From: Planctomycetota bacterium
Lineage (GTDB): Bacteria; Planctomycetota; Phycisphaerae; Phycisphaerales; UBA1924
DNA length: 55,055 bases
NCBI GenBank assembly: GCA_003696675.1
Contig: RFGH01000136.1
Location: 1 to 55,055, forward strand
Direction: 5' to 3'
Below the pieces are notes generated by a model. That model searched no databases. It saw only the letters and a program-made list of their open reading frames with translations, and was not told the DNA's origin. This document shows, piece by piece, positions 41,721-51,287 of this stretch; position 1 is the stretch's first letter; the number at the start of each line of letters is the position of its first letter. A program made the translations under genes and the position numbers.

Positions 41721-43457
41721 TCAATCGGCTTGCTCACTCAAGATGATCGTGGTTGCGATATCCGCGGCCTTTTCGCTCGAGTACCGAATGTCCAGGGTTT
41801 CACCCGGCTGCCCGCGCACGATGAACCGGTACACGACCGACCCCCGGCCCGGCACGCCGCCTTCCACCAGCACCCGGCCCGGCTCGTGGCGAACCTCCCG
41901 CATCTGCTTGTCCCACCAATCTCCCAGTTCGCCCGAGGCAACGACCTCCACGCCCTCGACGGTGAGCAGGTCCGCCCGCCCGATCTTCTTCTCGCGGGCC
42001 CGCGCGGTGCGGGTGGGGATGATCTTCTCGTTGCGAACCTCGACCGTAACGGCCCAGAGCCCTCCGGTTCCGATCCGCTCGACCTTCGTGCGGTCGAAGG
42101 CGATCTTGGGCATCTCTCCGCCGTGGAACATCGTGAACGCGAAGTTCCGATGGCACTCTTCCTCGAGCATAAAGGTCGGCGTCGAGCGGCTGGACCACTT
42201 GTTCAGCCCGCCGACCAGCACGGTACCGTGCTCGGGATGCTCAACCTCGGTGTAATCCGTGAAGGTCATGCCGAACTGCATGCGGTCGCGGAAACGACGC
42301 ATCTGCTCATCGTTCGGATCGTTCACATCCCGCTGGAAATACTTGCCGGCGGTCCACAACTCGTTGGTGAACGCGATGATGCCGAGCCCCTCGCTCGCCC
42401 AAGTCGCCTCGCCGCCGTGCACATTGTACAGATCGGCGTGGATGATGAGGTAGCGGTAGTACGGGAGCATCTCCTCACCGGCCCGGGCGAGCTCGTCATA
42501 CACACGAAGATCGGCGCGGGGATATTCGCGTGCGCGATGCGATGAGCCGGGGCCACGGAGAATCATGCCGCCGGTGTTGTGGTAACTCTGGAACGCCGCG
42601 ATGTTCGGACGCTCGTAGCAGAACTCGGCGATGGCCCGCGTCTCGGGCGCCGAAAGCGGGTAGGCCCCCGCGCCGTATTGGACAAAGTTGGGCTGCCAGT
42701 CCGCGGGCCAGTTGCGGTTCATGTCGTGCCCGTCGGTCGTGTCCTCGTTCACACGCCCGTCGCCGTCGGTGTCGATGCCCTCGCTGCCGAGGTAGGTCCA
42801 CTCACCGAACTCGCCATCGGGCACCCGCTCGAACACGCGGGGGTCGAACCGGTTCCGCACCCACTGGCCGCGCGGGTCACGCTTCCACATCTGTGTGATC
42901 GACCCGTCCCCGTCCAGATCTTCGGCCGGGTCCTCGTCGACCAGGCCGTCACGATCATTGTCCATCTTCATCTGGTTGGCGCGGTGGTTGTGAGGCGTCG
43001 ACGGCGTCTCGAACCACGCGACCCGCGAATCCGGGTTGACCAGCGGCATCACATAGAACGCGTAGTCGTCCAGCAACTCGGTGATCCGGTCGTTGTGCCC
43101 GTAGTTGGTCGCCAGGTACCAGACCGTGTAGAGGCACACCTCGCCGGCCTGGATCTCATTGGCGTGGATGGCGCCGTCGATCCACATCGCAGGCTTGGCA
43201 CGGTCATCGCTGTCAGGTGCGGTGACGGTCGCGACGAGCAGATCCCGCCCCTCGCCGCTCTTGCCGATCGACCGCACCCTGACGATTTCCGGATAGGCCC
43301 GCTCCAACGCCCTCAGGTGGGCGTACATCTGGTCCACGGTGTAATACCGGTTGAACGCGATCTCGTGCTTCGGCTGCACATGAGCCTGCGCCGACGCCGC
43401 CGAGACCCAGCCGCCGACCACGCACGATGCCATCAATGCCGTCAACGCACGCTTCAT
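41721..43457 (-). CDS. Secreted M14 zinc carboxypeptidase
   Basis: 578 residues. The signal peptide (1-24, ending ASAQ) is followed by an M14 domain. Zinc ligands are His98 and Glu101 in GAIHANE and a later His in FQSYHNTGG; the catalytic Glu is in AFTNELW. The substrate Arg region NRNWPADW is present. Between the first ligands and NRNW lies an insert (about 165-245) with Asp-rich loops (DNDRDGLVDED, DLDGDGSI, DTDGDGRVNED) resembling EF-hand/thrombospondin-3 calcium sites. A C-terminal beta domain follows. It overlaps the upstream M14-like gene by 4 nt (ATGA at 43454-43457). It probably trims exported proteins or peptides. Confidence 0.9.
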   Translation of the reverse strand: MKRALTALMASCVVGGWVSAASAQAHVQPKHEIAFNRYYTVDQMYAHLRALERAYPEIVRVRSIGKSGEGRDLLVATVTAPDSDDRAKPAMWIDGAIHANEIQAGEVCLYTVWYLATNYGHNDRITELLDDYAFYVMPLVNPDSRVAWFETPSTPHNHRANQMKMDNDRDGLVDEDPAEDLDGDGSITQMWKRDPRGQWVRNRFDPRVFERVPDGEFGEWTYLGSEGIDTDGDGRVNEDTTDGHDMNRNWPADWQPNFVQYGAGAYPLSAPETRAIAEFCYERPNIAAFQSYHNTGGMILRGPGSSHRAREYPRADLRVYDELARAGEEMLPYYRYLIIHADLYNVHGGEATWASEGLGIIAFTNELWTAGKYFQRDVNDPNDEQMRRFRDRMQFGMTFTDYTEVEHPEHGTVLVGGLNKWSSRSTPTFMLEEECHRNFAFTMFHGGEMPKIAFDRTKVERIGTGGLWAVTVEVRNEKIIPTRTARAREKKIGRADLLTVEGVEVVASGELGDWWDKQMREVRHEPGRVLVEGGVPGRGSVVYRFIVRGQPGETLDIRYSSEKAADIATTIILSEQAD

Positions 43458-45442
43458 CGCCCACCTCCCTCACCGAGCCGAACATCGAACCCGCGATCCC
43501 CGAACCGGGCCGATCGCACCGCGATGCGGACCGACGATCCCTCTTCGGCCGCGATCATCCACTCCGCACGCGCTTCGCCACTGGGCGCGATCGTCTCCAG
43601 CGTCTGCACCCGGCGCCCGGACACGATCGACTCATTGGGCACCGCTAGGTCCGGGTCCAGAGCCATGATCAGCCCCGGCAGGCGTCTCGCTTTCACGCCG
43701 CTTGCCGGCACTGTCGCCAGCGATCCGGTGTTACGAGCGGTCAGAGACACCCGCCACAACCCGTCTCCGACCCGCTCGACCCGGGGCTCGTCGAACACAA
43801 GCGTCGGCAGCATGCCGAGCAACTCGACGACAAACGCGGCCTGCTTGTCCGCAAGACTCTCCAGCAACTCGTCCGGCGGGTTCACCCGCACACCGGGGGC
43901 AAAGCCCCCCACCTCGACCGTGCCCAGCTGAGGATGGTCCACCTCGGTCCACCCCACGAATCCCGATCCCGCCCGCTCATCGTCGATCCAGGCCAGCCAC
44001 TTGGCCTCGTCGGAATCCCCCCGCTTCTTCGGCTTGGACACCGGTTTCTCAGGCTCGGGCACCGGCTCGATCTTGGGCGCCATGGGATCGGGCTGGCCCT
44101 GCGCGAGCGCCATGACCCGTTGCTGCACATCCATCGGGGCGTTCCGAAGCAGGTTCATCCGCTCGTTGCGCTCCTCCGGGGTCATTGCGTCCATCTCGGC
44201 CACGATGGCCGCACGCTCGTCCGTGGTGGCGTAAATGAACTCAATGAGCTCCTGCGGAACTCCGCGCTCGGCCAGCGCCGTCCGATCACGGGCGATCGCC
44301 TCCTCCATCGGGCTGGGCTCGGGCTCCGCCGCCGAAGCGTCGTCCTTATCCCCCACGGACCCCACCAGATCCGGGCGGACCCACACGGGCGTCCCGAAGG
44401 TCCAGACCCCAAGGTCGGCGTAGGACCACTGAAGGAACGAGCCGCCGCGATCCACTTCGCCCGCGCTCCTGCTGATGCCGGTGGCTTTCTTGAACGCCTC
44501 GGACACAAGCTCGTACCCGGACTTGTCATCGTTCTCGATCCCCGTCGACACCCGGCCCAGCGGGCCGAACTTCCCCGCGGGAGGCACGCTCGCCAGCGTG
44601 TCATGCGGCCCGTAGACCAGCACCCCGACGATGTTGCCGCGAGATTGTGCCCACTCCACCACCGCCCGCGCCGCGGGACGCTGCAACGGGTACAAGCCCG
44701 CGCCGTCCTCGTGCTCGGGCCAATGGATCGGGAAGTGGCGGTCAAAGTCGACGCCGCCCCCCGACGCGCCGCCCCAGCCGTCCTCGTTGAATCGCCCGTC
44801 CCCGTCGTCGTCGATGCCCTCAACCCACACAGAGTGGGTCGCGACCTCGCCCTTGGCGGCGTCCGGCTTGCGCATCAGACGGGGCTCATCCGGATCGATC
44901 GTCAGGCTCGGCTCGATCCCGTACGCGGGAATCGCCCCACGCACCCGCATCATCGTGATCAGCCCGTCGCCGTTGAGATCGTTCGGACCGTCCTCGTTCG
45001 TCCGACCGTCGCCGTCCTCGTCGAGCGTCGCGGGCGCACGCCCGGACTCCGCCACCGCGCCACGCTGGTCAGACCAACGGGCCGACCCGTCGGGATTTGC
45101 ATCCGCGAGGATGTACACCGTCCATCCGCTGAGCAGATCGGGGTGATCACGCATCAACCGTTCCCCGACAGCCCGGGCTGTCGCCCGCCCCACCGCATGA
45201 TGGCCCTGCATCCCCGCGACGATGACCAGCGCCGGACGCTCGTCGCGCGACAGCCCATCCGCCCCGATCGACGCCTCCCCGATCGCGATCACCTCGACAG
45301 GGCGTCCCTCGGCCGAAGTGCCGATCCGCACCACTTCCGCGCTCGGCGCCGCCGCCGCCGCACCACTCGCGGCGACTACACACAACGCGGCCAACAGGGG
45401 CGAACACCCCGACCGTCCGACACGATGCTGATTCAAGATCAC
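43454..45442 (-). CDS. M14 family protein lacking catalytic glutamates (predicted pseudopeptidase)
   Basis: 662 residues from GTG at 45442, preceded by GGAGAGG; the frame is open upstream. The signal peptide is AALCVVAASGAAAAAP. It shares the fold plan of its neighbour, including calcium-like inserts (DEDGDGRTNEDG, DLNGDGLITMM, DDDGDGRFNEDG). However, the zinc motif HxxE is HAVG (Glu to Gly at residue 85), and the catalytic AFTNELW is TFGTPVW (Glu to Pro). A charged, Pro/Lys-rich insert (about 410-520) separates it from a C-terminal beta domain. It should not cleave peptides and may bind substrate or regulate the active M14 gene it is coupled to. Confidence 0.8.
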   Translation of the reverse strand: MILNQHRVGRSGCSPLLAALCVVAASGAAAAAPSAEVVRIGTSAEGRPVEVIAIGEASIGADGLSRDERPALVIVAGMQGHHAVGRATARAVGERLMRDHPDLLSGWTVYILADANPDGSARWSDQRGAVAESGRAPATLDEDGDGRTNEDGPNDLNGDGLITMMRVRGAIPAYGIEPSLTIDPDEPRLMRKPDAAKGEVATHSVWVEGIDDDGDGRFNEDGWGGASGGGVDFDRHFPIHWPEHEDGAGLYPLQRPAARAVVEWAQSRGNIVGVLVYGPHDTLASVPPAGKFGPLGRVSTGIENDDKSGYELVSEAFKKATGISRSAGEVDRGGSFLQWSYADLGVWTFGTPVWVRPDLVGSVGDKDDASAAEPEPSPMEEAIARDRTALAERGVPQELIEFIYATTDERAAIVAEMDAMTPEERNERMNLLRNAPMDVQQRVMALAQGQPDPMAPKIEPVPEPEKPVSKPKKRGDSDEAKWLAWIDDERAGSGFVGWTEVDHPQLGTVEVGGFAPGVRVNPPDELLESLADKQAAFVVELLGMLPTLVFDEPRVERVGDGLWRVSLTARNTGSLATVPASGVKARRLPGLIMALDPDLAVPNESIVSGRRVQTLETIAPSGEARAEWMIAAEEGSSVRIAVRSARFGDRGFDVRLGEGGGR

Positions 45443-45484
45443 CGCTGGAACCTCTCCAAATGTCCAACAAGACCATCCCGTGCC

Positions 45485-45525
45485 AAAGAAAAAGGCCCGG
45501 AGCCGTCCGAAGATGGCCCCGAGCC
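45485..45525 (-). terminator. Rho-independent terminator of msrBA
   Basis: On the minus strand an 11-bp stem with two G-U pairs (45515-45525 with 45494-45504), then TTTTTCTTT. It lies about 100 nt after the MsrB-MsrA stop and separates it from the M14 pair. Confidence 0.8.
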
Positions 45526-45625
45526 TACCGGATCGGACGCCCCGAGGATGCCCGCGAGCGTCAATCCGCCTACGAAATCTGAACAAGCCCCACTCACACG
45601 CCCTCGACGGGAGCAGGGCGGGTGG

Positions 45626-46780
45626 TCACGGGCGGGCGTCTTCCTTGACCTTGTCGGCGAACTTCTCCCGCACCTTCTCGACCTTCGGCAGCGCCACCGC
45701 GCGGACATAACCGTTCATCGGGTTCGCACAGACAAAGTCCTGGTGATACTCCTCGGCCATGTGGAATGTGCCACGCGGCTCGAGGGTCGTCACGATCTTT
45801 CGATCGCCGAACACCTTCTGCTCGGTGAGATCCGCGATAAATGCCTCGGCGATTGCCTTCTCTTCGGCATCTTTGTAGAAGATCGCGCTGCGGTACTGCG
45901 TGCCCACATCCGCGCCCTGGCGATTCAGGGTCGTCGGGTCATGGGTCGCAAAGTGCACCTTGAGTAACTCCTCGTAAGAGATCACCTTGGGGTCATAGGT
46001 GATCCGCACCGCCTCGGCGTGGCCCGTCGTCCCGGTGGTGACGCTCTTGTAGTCGGTCGCCGAGTCATCGCCGCCGATGTAGCCGCTCTCAACGGCGTAC
46101 ACGCCCTTGAGCTGTTCGAACACCGCTTCGACGCACCAGAAGCAGCCGCCCGCCAGCACCGCCCGGGACACCTCGCCGAGGGACGCGAGGTCGCTCTTTT
46201 TCGTGAAGGTCAGCGACTCGCTGTTGAGACAGTACCGCATTCCCGTCGGCTTCGGGCCGTCGGGAAACACATGGCCCAGATGCCCGCCGCACCGCGCGCA
46301 TTCGATCTCCGTGCGGACCATCCCGTAGGAATGATCCGGCTTCTCGACGATATTGCCCGCGGCGATCGGCTGGAAGAAGCTCGGCCAACCCGTGCCGCTG
46401 TTGAACTTGGCATCCGAACTGAACAACGGCAGCCCGCACCCGGCACAGGCGTACACACCCTGCTCCTTGTTGTCCAACAGCGTCCCGCAGAACGCCGCCT
46501 CGGTGCCGGACTTGCGCAGAATCCGATACTGCTCGTCCGACAGACGCGCCTTCCATTCCTCCTCCGTCAGATCCCATACCGGCATCGCGAGCGGACCCAC
46601 CAACTCGCCGTCCGTGCTGAACACGGACACCGAAACCGTTCCATCCGCCGTCTTCCCAACTGCCATCGCGCGATCTACTCCATCCTTCGGGCCGCCAGAC
46701 CTCGGGGCCATCGCCAACATCACCGCCGGCACGCTCAACACGCCCAGCATCACGAGCACACCAAACACGGACCGGGTCAT
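45626..46780 (-). CDS. Secreted MsrB-MsrA methionine sulfoxide reductase fusion
   Basis: 384 residues, GGAGGTG upstream of the ATG. An N-terminal hydrophobic helix ([20 protein letters not shown]) exports or anchors it. MsrB comes first (about 70-205): zinc Cys pairs in CAGC and CARC, the GTGWPSF block and catalytic Cys in RYCLNSE. MsrA follows (about 215-375): [12 protein letters not shown] with its catalytic Cys and GYIGG. The two enzymes reduce R- and S-methionine sulfoxide in oxidised envelope proteins. The B-then-A order and a membrane start resemble exported Msr fusions. The electron donor is not in the window. It is divergent from the cytochrome operon. Confidence 0.94.
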   Translation of the reverse strand: MTRSVFGVLVMLGVLSVPAVMLAMAPRSGGPKDGVDRAMAVGKTADGTVSVSVFSTDGELVGPLAMPVWDLTEEEWKARLSDEQYRILRKSGTEAAFCGTLLDNKEQGVYACAGCGLPLFSSDAKFNSGTGWPSFFQPIAAGNIVEKPDHSYGMVRTEIECARCGGHLGHVFPDGPKPTGMRYCLNSESLTFTKKSDLASLGEVSRAVLAGGCFWCVEAVFEQLKGVYAVESGYIGGDDSATDYKSVTTGTTGHAEAVRITYDPKVISYEELLKVHFATHDPTTLNRQGADVGTQYRSAIFYKDAEEKAIAEAFIADLTEQKVFGDRKIVTTLEPRGTFHMAEEYHQDFVCANPMNGYVRAVALPKVEKVREKFADKVKEDARP

Positions 46781-46952
46781 TCAAGCACCTCCGACCAACC
46801 GCCGGTCAATCAACCCGCGGGTGTCACGAACTATTCCCCATCAGCCGCACCCCCGATGCAGGCGTTCGCCCCAACCCGCCACAACAGCGTTCCGATACCC
46901 GATCCCGCGATTGACCCCCCACGCCGGATCAGGTAGGTTCGATCTCGAACCC

Positions 46953-49397
46953 ATGCCCCGCACACACCACCCTAGCCGCCCGCTCGCCCTGACCGCCCTC
47001 GCCGGTCTGGCCATCGCCGCCCTCGGGCTGGGCTCGCCCGCCGGCCCGACCGACACATCGGCCGCCCCAGCCCCCGATCCGCTGGCCGCGGAGCTTGAAC
47101 TCCGGTATTGGACCGATGTCGAGCCCTTGCTGGCCGAGTTCTGCTTCGGATGCCACGCACATGACAAACAGAAGGGCGGCGTCCGCTTCGACACGATCCT
47201 CACGATCGAAGACGCCATGGCGATGGGCGATGACCTCGCCACCGCCCGGCTTGTCGTCGCCGGGCACGAGATGCCGCCCAGCGGCGAGGCACAACCCACC
47301 GAGCACCAACGCCTCACCATCCAGCAATGGCTCGACGACGCGCTCGATTACTACCCCACCGACGCCCCCATCGACCCGGGCTGGTTCACCATCCACCGCC
47401 TCAACCGCTCCGAATACCGCAACACCCTCCGCGACCTCTTGGGCATCGACCCGACACGACACGACCTCACGGCAAACCTCCCGCCGGACGACACCGGCTA
47501 CGGCTTCGACAACATCGCCGCCGTCCTCTCCGTATCGCCGCTCGCCCTCGAGGCCTACCTCGACGCCGCCGAGCGCGCCCTCGATCTCGCCCTAGGCCCA
47601 AGCGTCGCCGTCTCGACCGAGCACAGGCCCATCCGCGGACTCGCGGTGACCCGCGGCGGACGCAACGCCGATTCCGGCTGGTTCCTTTTCTCCAACGGCT
47701 CCGTCGCCGCCACGCCCGACATCCCGGCAACCGCCGATTACGAAATCGCGGTAACCGCCTGGGGCCAACGGGCCGGGGATGAGTTGCCACGCCTGGCCGT
47801 CACGGTCGACGGCAAAGCCGTCGCCGCCCACTTCATCGAGGCCGAACGCGGCGCCACGGAAACGCACGCCGTCCGCGTCCGCCTGGAGAAGGGCAGACGC
47901 GAGATCGCCGCCGCGTTCACCAACGACTTCTACCAGCCCGACATCGCCGATCGCAACCTCGCCATCACAGCCATCACACTGGCCGGACCGCTCGACGAGG
48001 CTTCGATCGAGCGGCCCCCCAAGCACTCCGAGATATTCCACACCAAACCGTCCAATCCGACCCGCGCCGCCGAACGCGACGCCGCCAACGCCGTGATCGC
48101 GTCGTTCGCCGCCCGTGCCTTCCGTCGCCCCCCCACCGCCCAGGAGATCACAGGTCTTCTCGCGCTCTATGACGACGCCCGCACGCAAGGCGACAGCCAC
48201 GAGCAGGCCGTCCGCCTGGCCCTCACCGCCACGCTTGTCTCTCCGGCCTTTCTCTATCGCAGCGTTGACAACCCACACCCCGACGACCCGTCCCACATCC
48301 ACCAACTTTCACCGCACGAACTCGCCGCACGCCTGTCCTACTTCCTCTGGTCGAGCATGCCGGACGACGAGCTGCTCGGCCTTGCCGAATCGGGCAAACT
48401 CCATTCCGACACGGTCCTCCTCGAACAAACCCGACGCATGCTCGCCGATCCCAAGGCCGACGCCTTCATCGAGAACTTCGCGGGACAGTGGCTGCTGCTC
48501 CGCAATCTCGAAAACCTCGACATCGACACCGCCCGCTTCCCGGAATACACCCCCGCGCTCCGCGAGTCGATGATCACCGAAGCAACCATGCTCTTCGCCG
48601 ACGCCGTCCGATCCGACCGGCCCATCACCGCCCTCATCGACAGCGACCACACCTACCTCAACGCACCGCTCGCCGCCCTCTACGGCTTCGCCGAACTCGC
48701 ACAGCAGACCGATCCCAGCACCTTCCATCGCGTCGAACTTTCATCCGACTCTCCACGCGGCGGCGTCCTCACCACCGCGGCCGTCCTCACCGTCACCAGC
48801 AACCCCACCCGCACCAGCCCCGTCAAACGCGGCCATTATGTCCTCGACCAGATCCTCGGCACACCGCCGCCCCCGCCACCGCCCGACATCCCGCGCCTCG
48901 AGAACGCCTCCGAAGCCCTCGGCCACGCCGCCACCCTCCGCGAGCAGCTCGCCGCCCACCTCTCCGAACCAGGCTGCGCCGCCTGCCACCGCCGCATGGA
49001 CCCGATCGGGCTGGCAATGGAGAACTTCGACACCATCGGACGCTGGCGCGACGCCGACGAAATCGGCCCCATCGACGCCTCCGGCACGCTGCCCGACGGA
49101 CGCCGATTCAACGGCCCCGTCGAACTCAAACAGATTCTGCTGGCACAAAAGACACTCTTTACCGACAATCTGACGAGAAAACTTCTCACCTACGCCCTCG
49201 GGCGGGGCACCGAGCCATTCGACCGCCCCACCGTCCGGCGCATCACAGACCACGCCGCGGCTCACGGCGACTCCCTCCGCTCTCTCATCGAGGGCATCGT
49301 CCTCTCCGACGCCTTCCGGTCGTGCCGCGCCCCGACCCCCCGCACCGCCGACCGCACCGATCCCCCGACCGAGTCCATCAGCAGGAGCGAGCCGTGA
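46953..49397 (+). CDS. DUF1592-type planctomycete cytochrome c protein
   Basis: 814 residues from ATG at 46953. Signal peptide, then a cytochrome-like domain with CFGCH (about residue 64), DUF1587 (RLNRSEYRNTLRDLLGID), a carbohydrate-binding-like beta domain (about 215-350), DUF1595 (AFRRPPTAQEI), DUF1592 (LSPHELAARLSYFLWSSMPDDELL), DUF1588 (TSNPTRTSPVKRG and PPPPPPPDIP), a second heme motif CAACH, and DUF1585 (FTDNLTRKLLTYALGRG). Such proteins are a planctomycete/verrucomicrobia hallmark, exported, perhaps redox enzymes acting on polymers; the exact reaction is unknown. It overlaps the next gene by 4 nt (GTGA). Confidence 0.93.
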   Translation: MPRTHHPSRPLALTALAGLAIAALGLGSPAGPTDTSAAPAPDPLAAELELRYWTDVEPLLAEFCFGCHAHDKQKGGVRFDTILTIEDAMAMGDDLATARLVVAGHEMPPSGEAQPTEHQRLTIQQWLDDALDYYPTDAPIDPGWFTIHRLNRSEYRNTLRDLLGIDPTRHDLTANLPPDDTGYGFDNIAAVLSVSPLALEAYLDAAERALDLALGPSVAVSTEHRPIRGLAVTRGGRNADSGWFLFSNGSVAATPDIPATADYEIAVTAWGQRAGDELPRLAVTVDGKAVAAHFIEAERGATETHAVRVRLEKGRREIAAAFTNDFYQPDIADRNLAITAITLAGPLDEASIERPPKHSEIFHTKPSNPTRAAERDAANAVIASFAARAFRRPPTAQEITGLLALYDDARTQGDSHEQAVRLALTATLVSPAFLYRSVDNPHPDDPSHIHQLSPHELAARLSYFLWSSMPDDELLGLAESGKLHSDTVLLEQTRRMLADPKADAFIENFAGQWLLLRNLENLDIDTARFPEYTPALRESMITEATMLFADAVRSDRPITALIDSDHTYLNAPLAALYGFAELAQQTDPSTFHRVELSSDSPRGGVLTTAAVLTVTSNPTRTSPVKRGHYVLDQILGTPPPPPPPDIPRLENASEALGHAATLREQLAAHLSEPGCAACHRRMDPIGLAMENFDTIGRWRDADEIGPIDASGTLPDGRRFNGPVELKQILLAQKTLFTDNLTRKLLTYALGRGTEPFDRPTVRRITDHAAAHGDSLRSLIEGIVLSDAFRSCRAPTPRTADRTDPPTESISRSEP

Positions 49398-50806
49398 CGA
49401 ACCACCCAAACCAGCCCGCCCGCGTCGTCCGCACGCCCGCGATCCCCCGCCGCACCGCCCTCAAGGGCATCGGCGTCACGATGGCCCTCCCCATGCTCGA
49501 AGCCATGGCCGGCGCCAACCAGGCCCTCGGCGCCCTCACCACCGCGGGCCTGCGATCCGCACCGGCCGCCCCCACCCGGATGGCCTTCGTCTTCGCACCC
49601 AACGGCGTCAACTTCCCCAACTGGCGCCCCGCCATCGATCCCGCCGCCACGGGCGTCCTGCGCGACTTCGCCCTCTCCCCCACCCTCGAGCCCCTCGCCG
49701 CCGTCCGCGACAAGATCAACATCCTCACCGGCCTGACCCTCGACAAAGCCCGCGCCAACGGCGACGGGCCCGGCGACCACGCACGCTCCGCCGCCTCATT
49801 CCTCACCGGCGCCCAGGCCCGCAAGACCGCTGGCAACGACATCCGCATCGGCATCTCCGTCGACCAGTTCGCCGCGCAGCAGATCGGACGACGCACCCGC
49901 CTGCCCAGCCTCGAGCTCGGCTGCGAGCACGGCCAGCGCGCCGGAAACTGCGATTCCGGATACTCCTGCGCCTATTCGGCCAACATCGCCTGGGCCGACG
50001 AAGACACCCCCGTCCCCAAGATCGTCGACCCCGCCATCGTCTTCGAACGCCTCTTCGGCGACGCCGCCAGCGCCGAGGAACGCGCCGCCAATCTCCGCCG
50101 CCGCGCCTCCGTGCTCGACTTCGTCCTCGCCGATTCCCACCGGCTCGAAGGCCGCCTCGGCGCCGAAGACCGACGCAAACTCGACGAATACCAGACCTCC
50201 GTACGCGAGATCGAGCGCCGCGTCCGTCTCGCCCAGTCCGAAGCCGCCAAGGACCCCACGCCAAACTACGACGCCCCCGCGGGCGTGCCCCGCTCCTACA
50301 CCGAGCACATCGACCTCATGTACGACATGATGATCCTCGCCTTCCGGACCGACTCGACCCGCATCGCCACCTTTGCCCTCGCCACCGAGGGCACCAACCG
50401 CACCTTCCCCGAGATCGGCGTCACCGAGGGCCACCACCACCTCTCCCACCACCGCGGCGAGGAGCACATGGTCGCCCAGATCCAGAAGATCGACCGCTTC
50501 TATGTCGAGCGCTTCGCCGCCTTCGTCGACAAACTCGCCCGCACCCCCGAGGGCGACGGCTCGCTGCTCGATAACTGCATGATCCTCTACGGCTGCGGCA
50601 TCGGCGACGGAAACCGCCACAACCACGACGACCTGCCCATCATCATCGCCGGCAACGCCGGCGGCCACCTCCCCACCGGACGGCTCGTCGCCTCCCCCAA
50701 GGAAACCCCGCTCTGCAATCTCTATGTCTCCATGCTCGAACGGATGGGGTGCGATATCGCGTCCTTCGGCGACAGCACGGGGAACCTGCGACATCTCTTC
50801 GCCTGA
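49394..50806 (+). CDS. DUF1552 family protein
   Basis: 470 residues from GTG at 49394, with GGAG upstream. The N-terminus IPRRTALKGIGVTMALPMLEAM is a twin-Arg (Tat-like) signal, suggesting export in folded form. DUF1552 blocks are RMAFVFAPNGVNFPNW, GPGDHARSAASFLTGAQARKT, SLELGCEHGQRAGNCDSGYSCAY, TEGHHHLSHHRGEEHM and LYGCGIGDGNRHNHDDLPIIIAG. The family always travels with DUF1592-type cytochromes and resembles the DUF1501/sulfatase-like fold; its reaction is unknown. The 4-nt overlap with the cytochrome means stoichiometric expression of the pair. Confidence 0.93.
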   Translation: MTNHPNQPARVVRTPAIPRRTALKGIGVTMALPMLEAMAGANQALGALTTAGLRSAPAAPTRMAFVFAPNGVNFPNWRPAIDPAATGVLRDFALSPTLEPLAAVRDKINILTGLTLDKARANGDGPGDHARSAASFLTGAQARKTAGNDIRIGISVDQFAAQQIGRRTRLPSLELGCEHGQRAGNCDSGYSCAYSANIAWADEDTPVPKIVDPAIVFERLFGDAASAEERAANLRRRASVLDFVLADSHRLEGRLGAEDRRKLDEYQTSVREIERRVRLAQSEAAKDPTPNYDAPAGVPRSYTEHIDLMYDMMILAFRTDSTRIATFALATEGTNRTFPEIGVTEGHHHLSHHRGEEHMVAQIQKIDRFYVERFAAFVDKLARTPEGDGSLLDNCMILYGCGIGDGNRHNHDDLPIIIAGNAGGHLPTGRLVASPKETPLCNLYVSMLERMGCDIASFGDSTGNLRHLFA

Positions 50807-51287
50807 CAACATCATGTCACCGATGTAAAAAATCAATTACAGCCCAGAAAGCCTCCACGCAACCAGATCCACCCATAAGTCACTTCAAATAAGCACTTAG
50901 CAACGCGCCATCCCCGTTTTAGGTGGACCAGACCAACACGCCACACCAGGGTTGCAATCAGATACTTGTTGCGATACGGTACTGCAGCGTCAACATAAGA
51001 CGCTTGAGATAGACCGGACCGCCAGCGTGTAGAGGGGGAGTCCAAGACAACCGAACGCCCGGTTTGCACGCCGCCCGCATACGGACGGCGGACGGTCGTG
51101 GTGTCTTGCACGCATACCCACGCGATCGATCACAGCCCCGCACCAGGCCGGCGCGATCCGTGCGCTCAAAGACCGGAGCCACACGATGCCACACGACCCA
51201 GACCAAACAGATAGCCACTGCCCGGCAGACCGCGCCGGACGCCCATTGTCTTTGTGCACCAAGCAACCGAGAAAAGGAGCCCTTTCC
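50807..51287. other. Intergenic region of lower GC, no gene seen
   Basis: 481 bases between the DUF1552 gene and the cohesin/dockerin gene. The first ~130 bases are AT-rich against this genome (runs such as TAAAAAATCAATTA) and stop-rich in all frames. A GC-rich palindromic patch (CCGCCCG...CGGACGGCGG) lies at 51067-51090. It must hold the promoter of the downstream gene; TTGCAA with TACGGT 17 nt later (near 50953) is a weak candidate. No tRNA, repeat or small gene was seen. Confidence 0.5.

Noticed and set aside
43934..45967. Long plus-strand frame opposite the M14-like gene
   Set aside because: The minus strand has a signal peptide, a ribosome site and M14 similarity. The plus frame is Arg/Pro/His-rich without features.
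49796..50836. Long minus-strand frame opposite the DUF1552 gene
   Set aside because: The plus strand carries unmistakable DUF1552 blocks; the minus frame is Gly/Val/Glu-rich noise.
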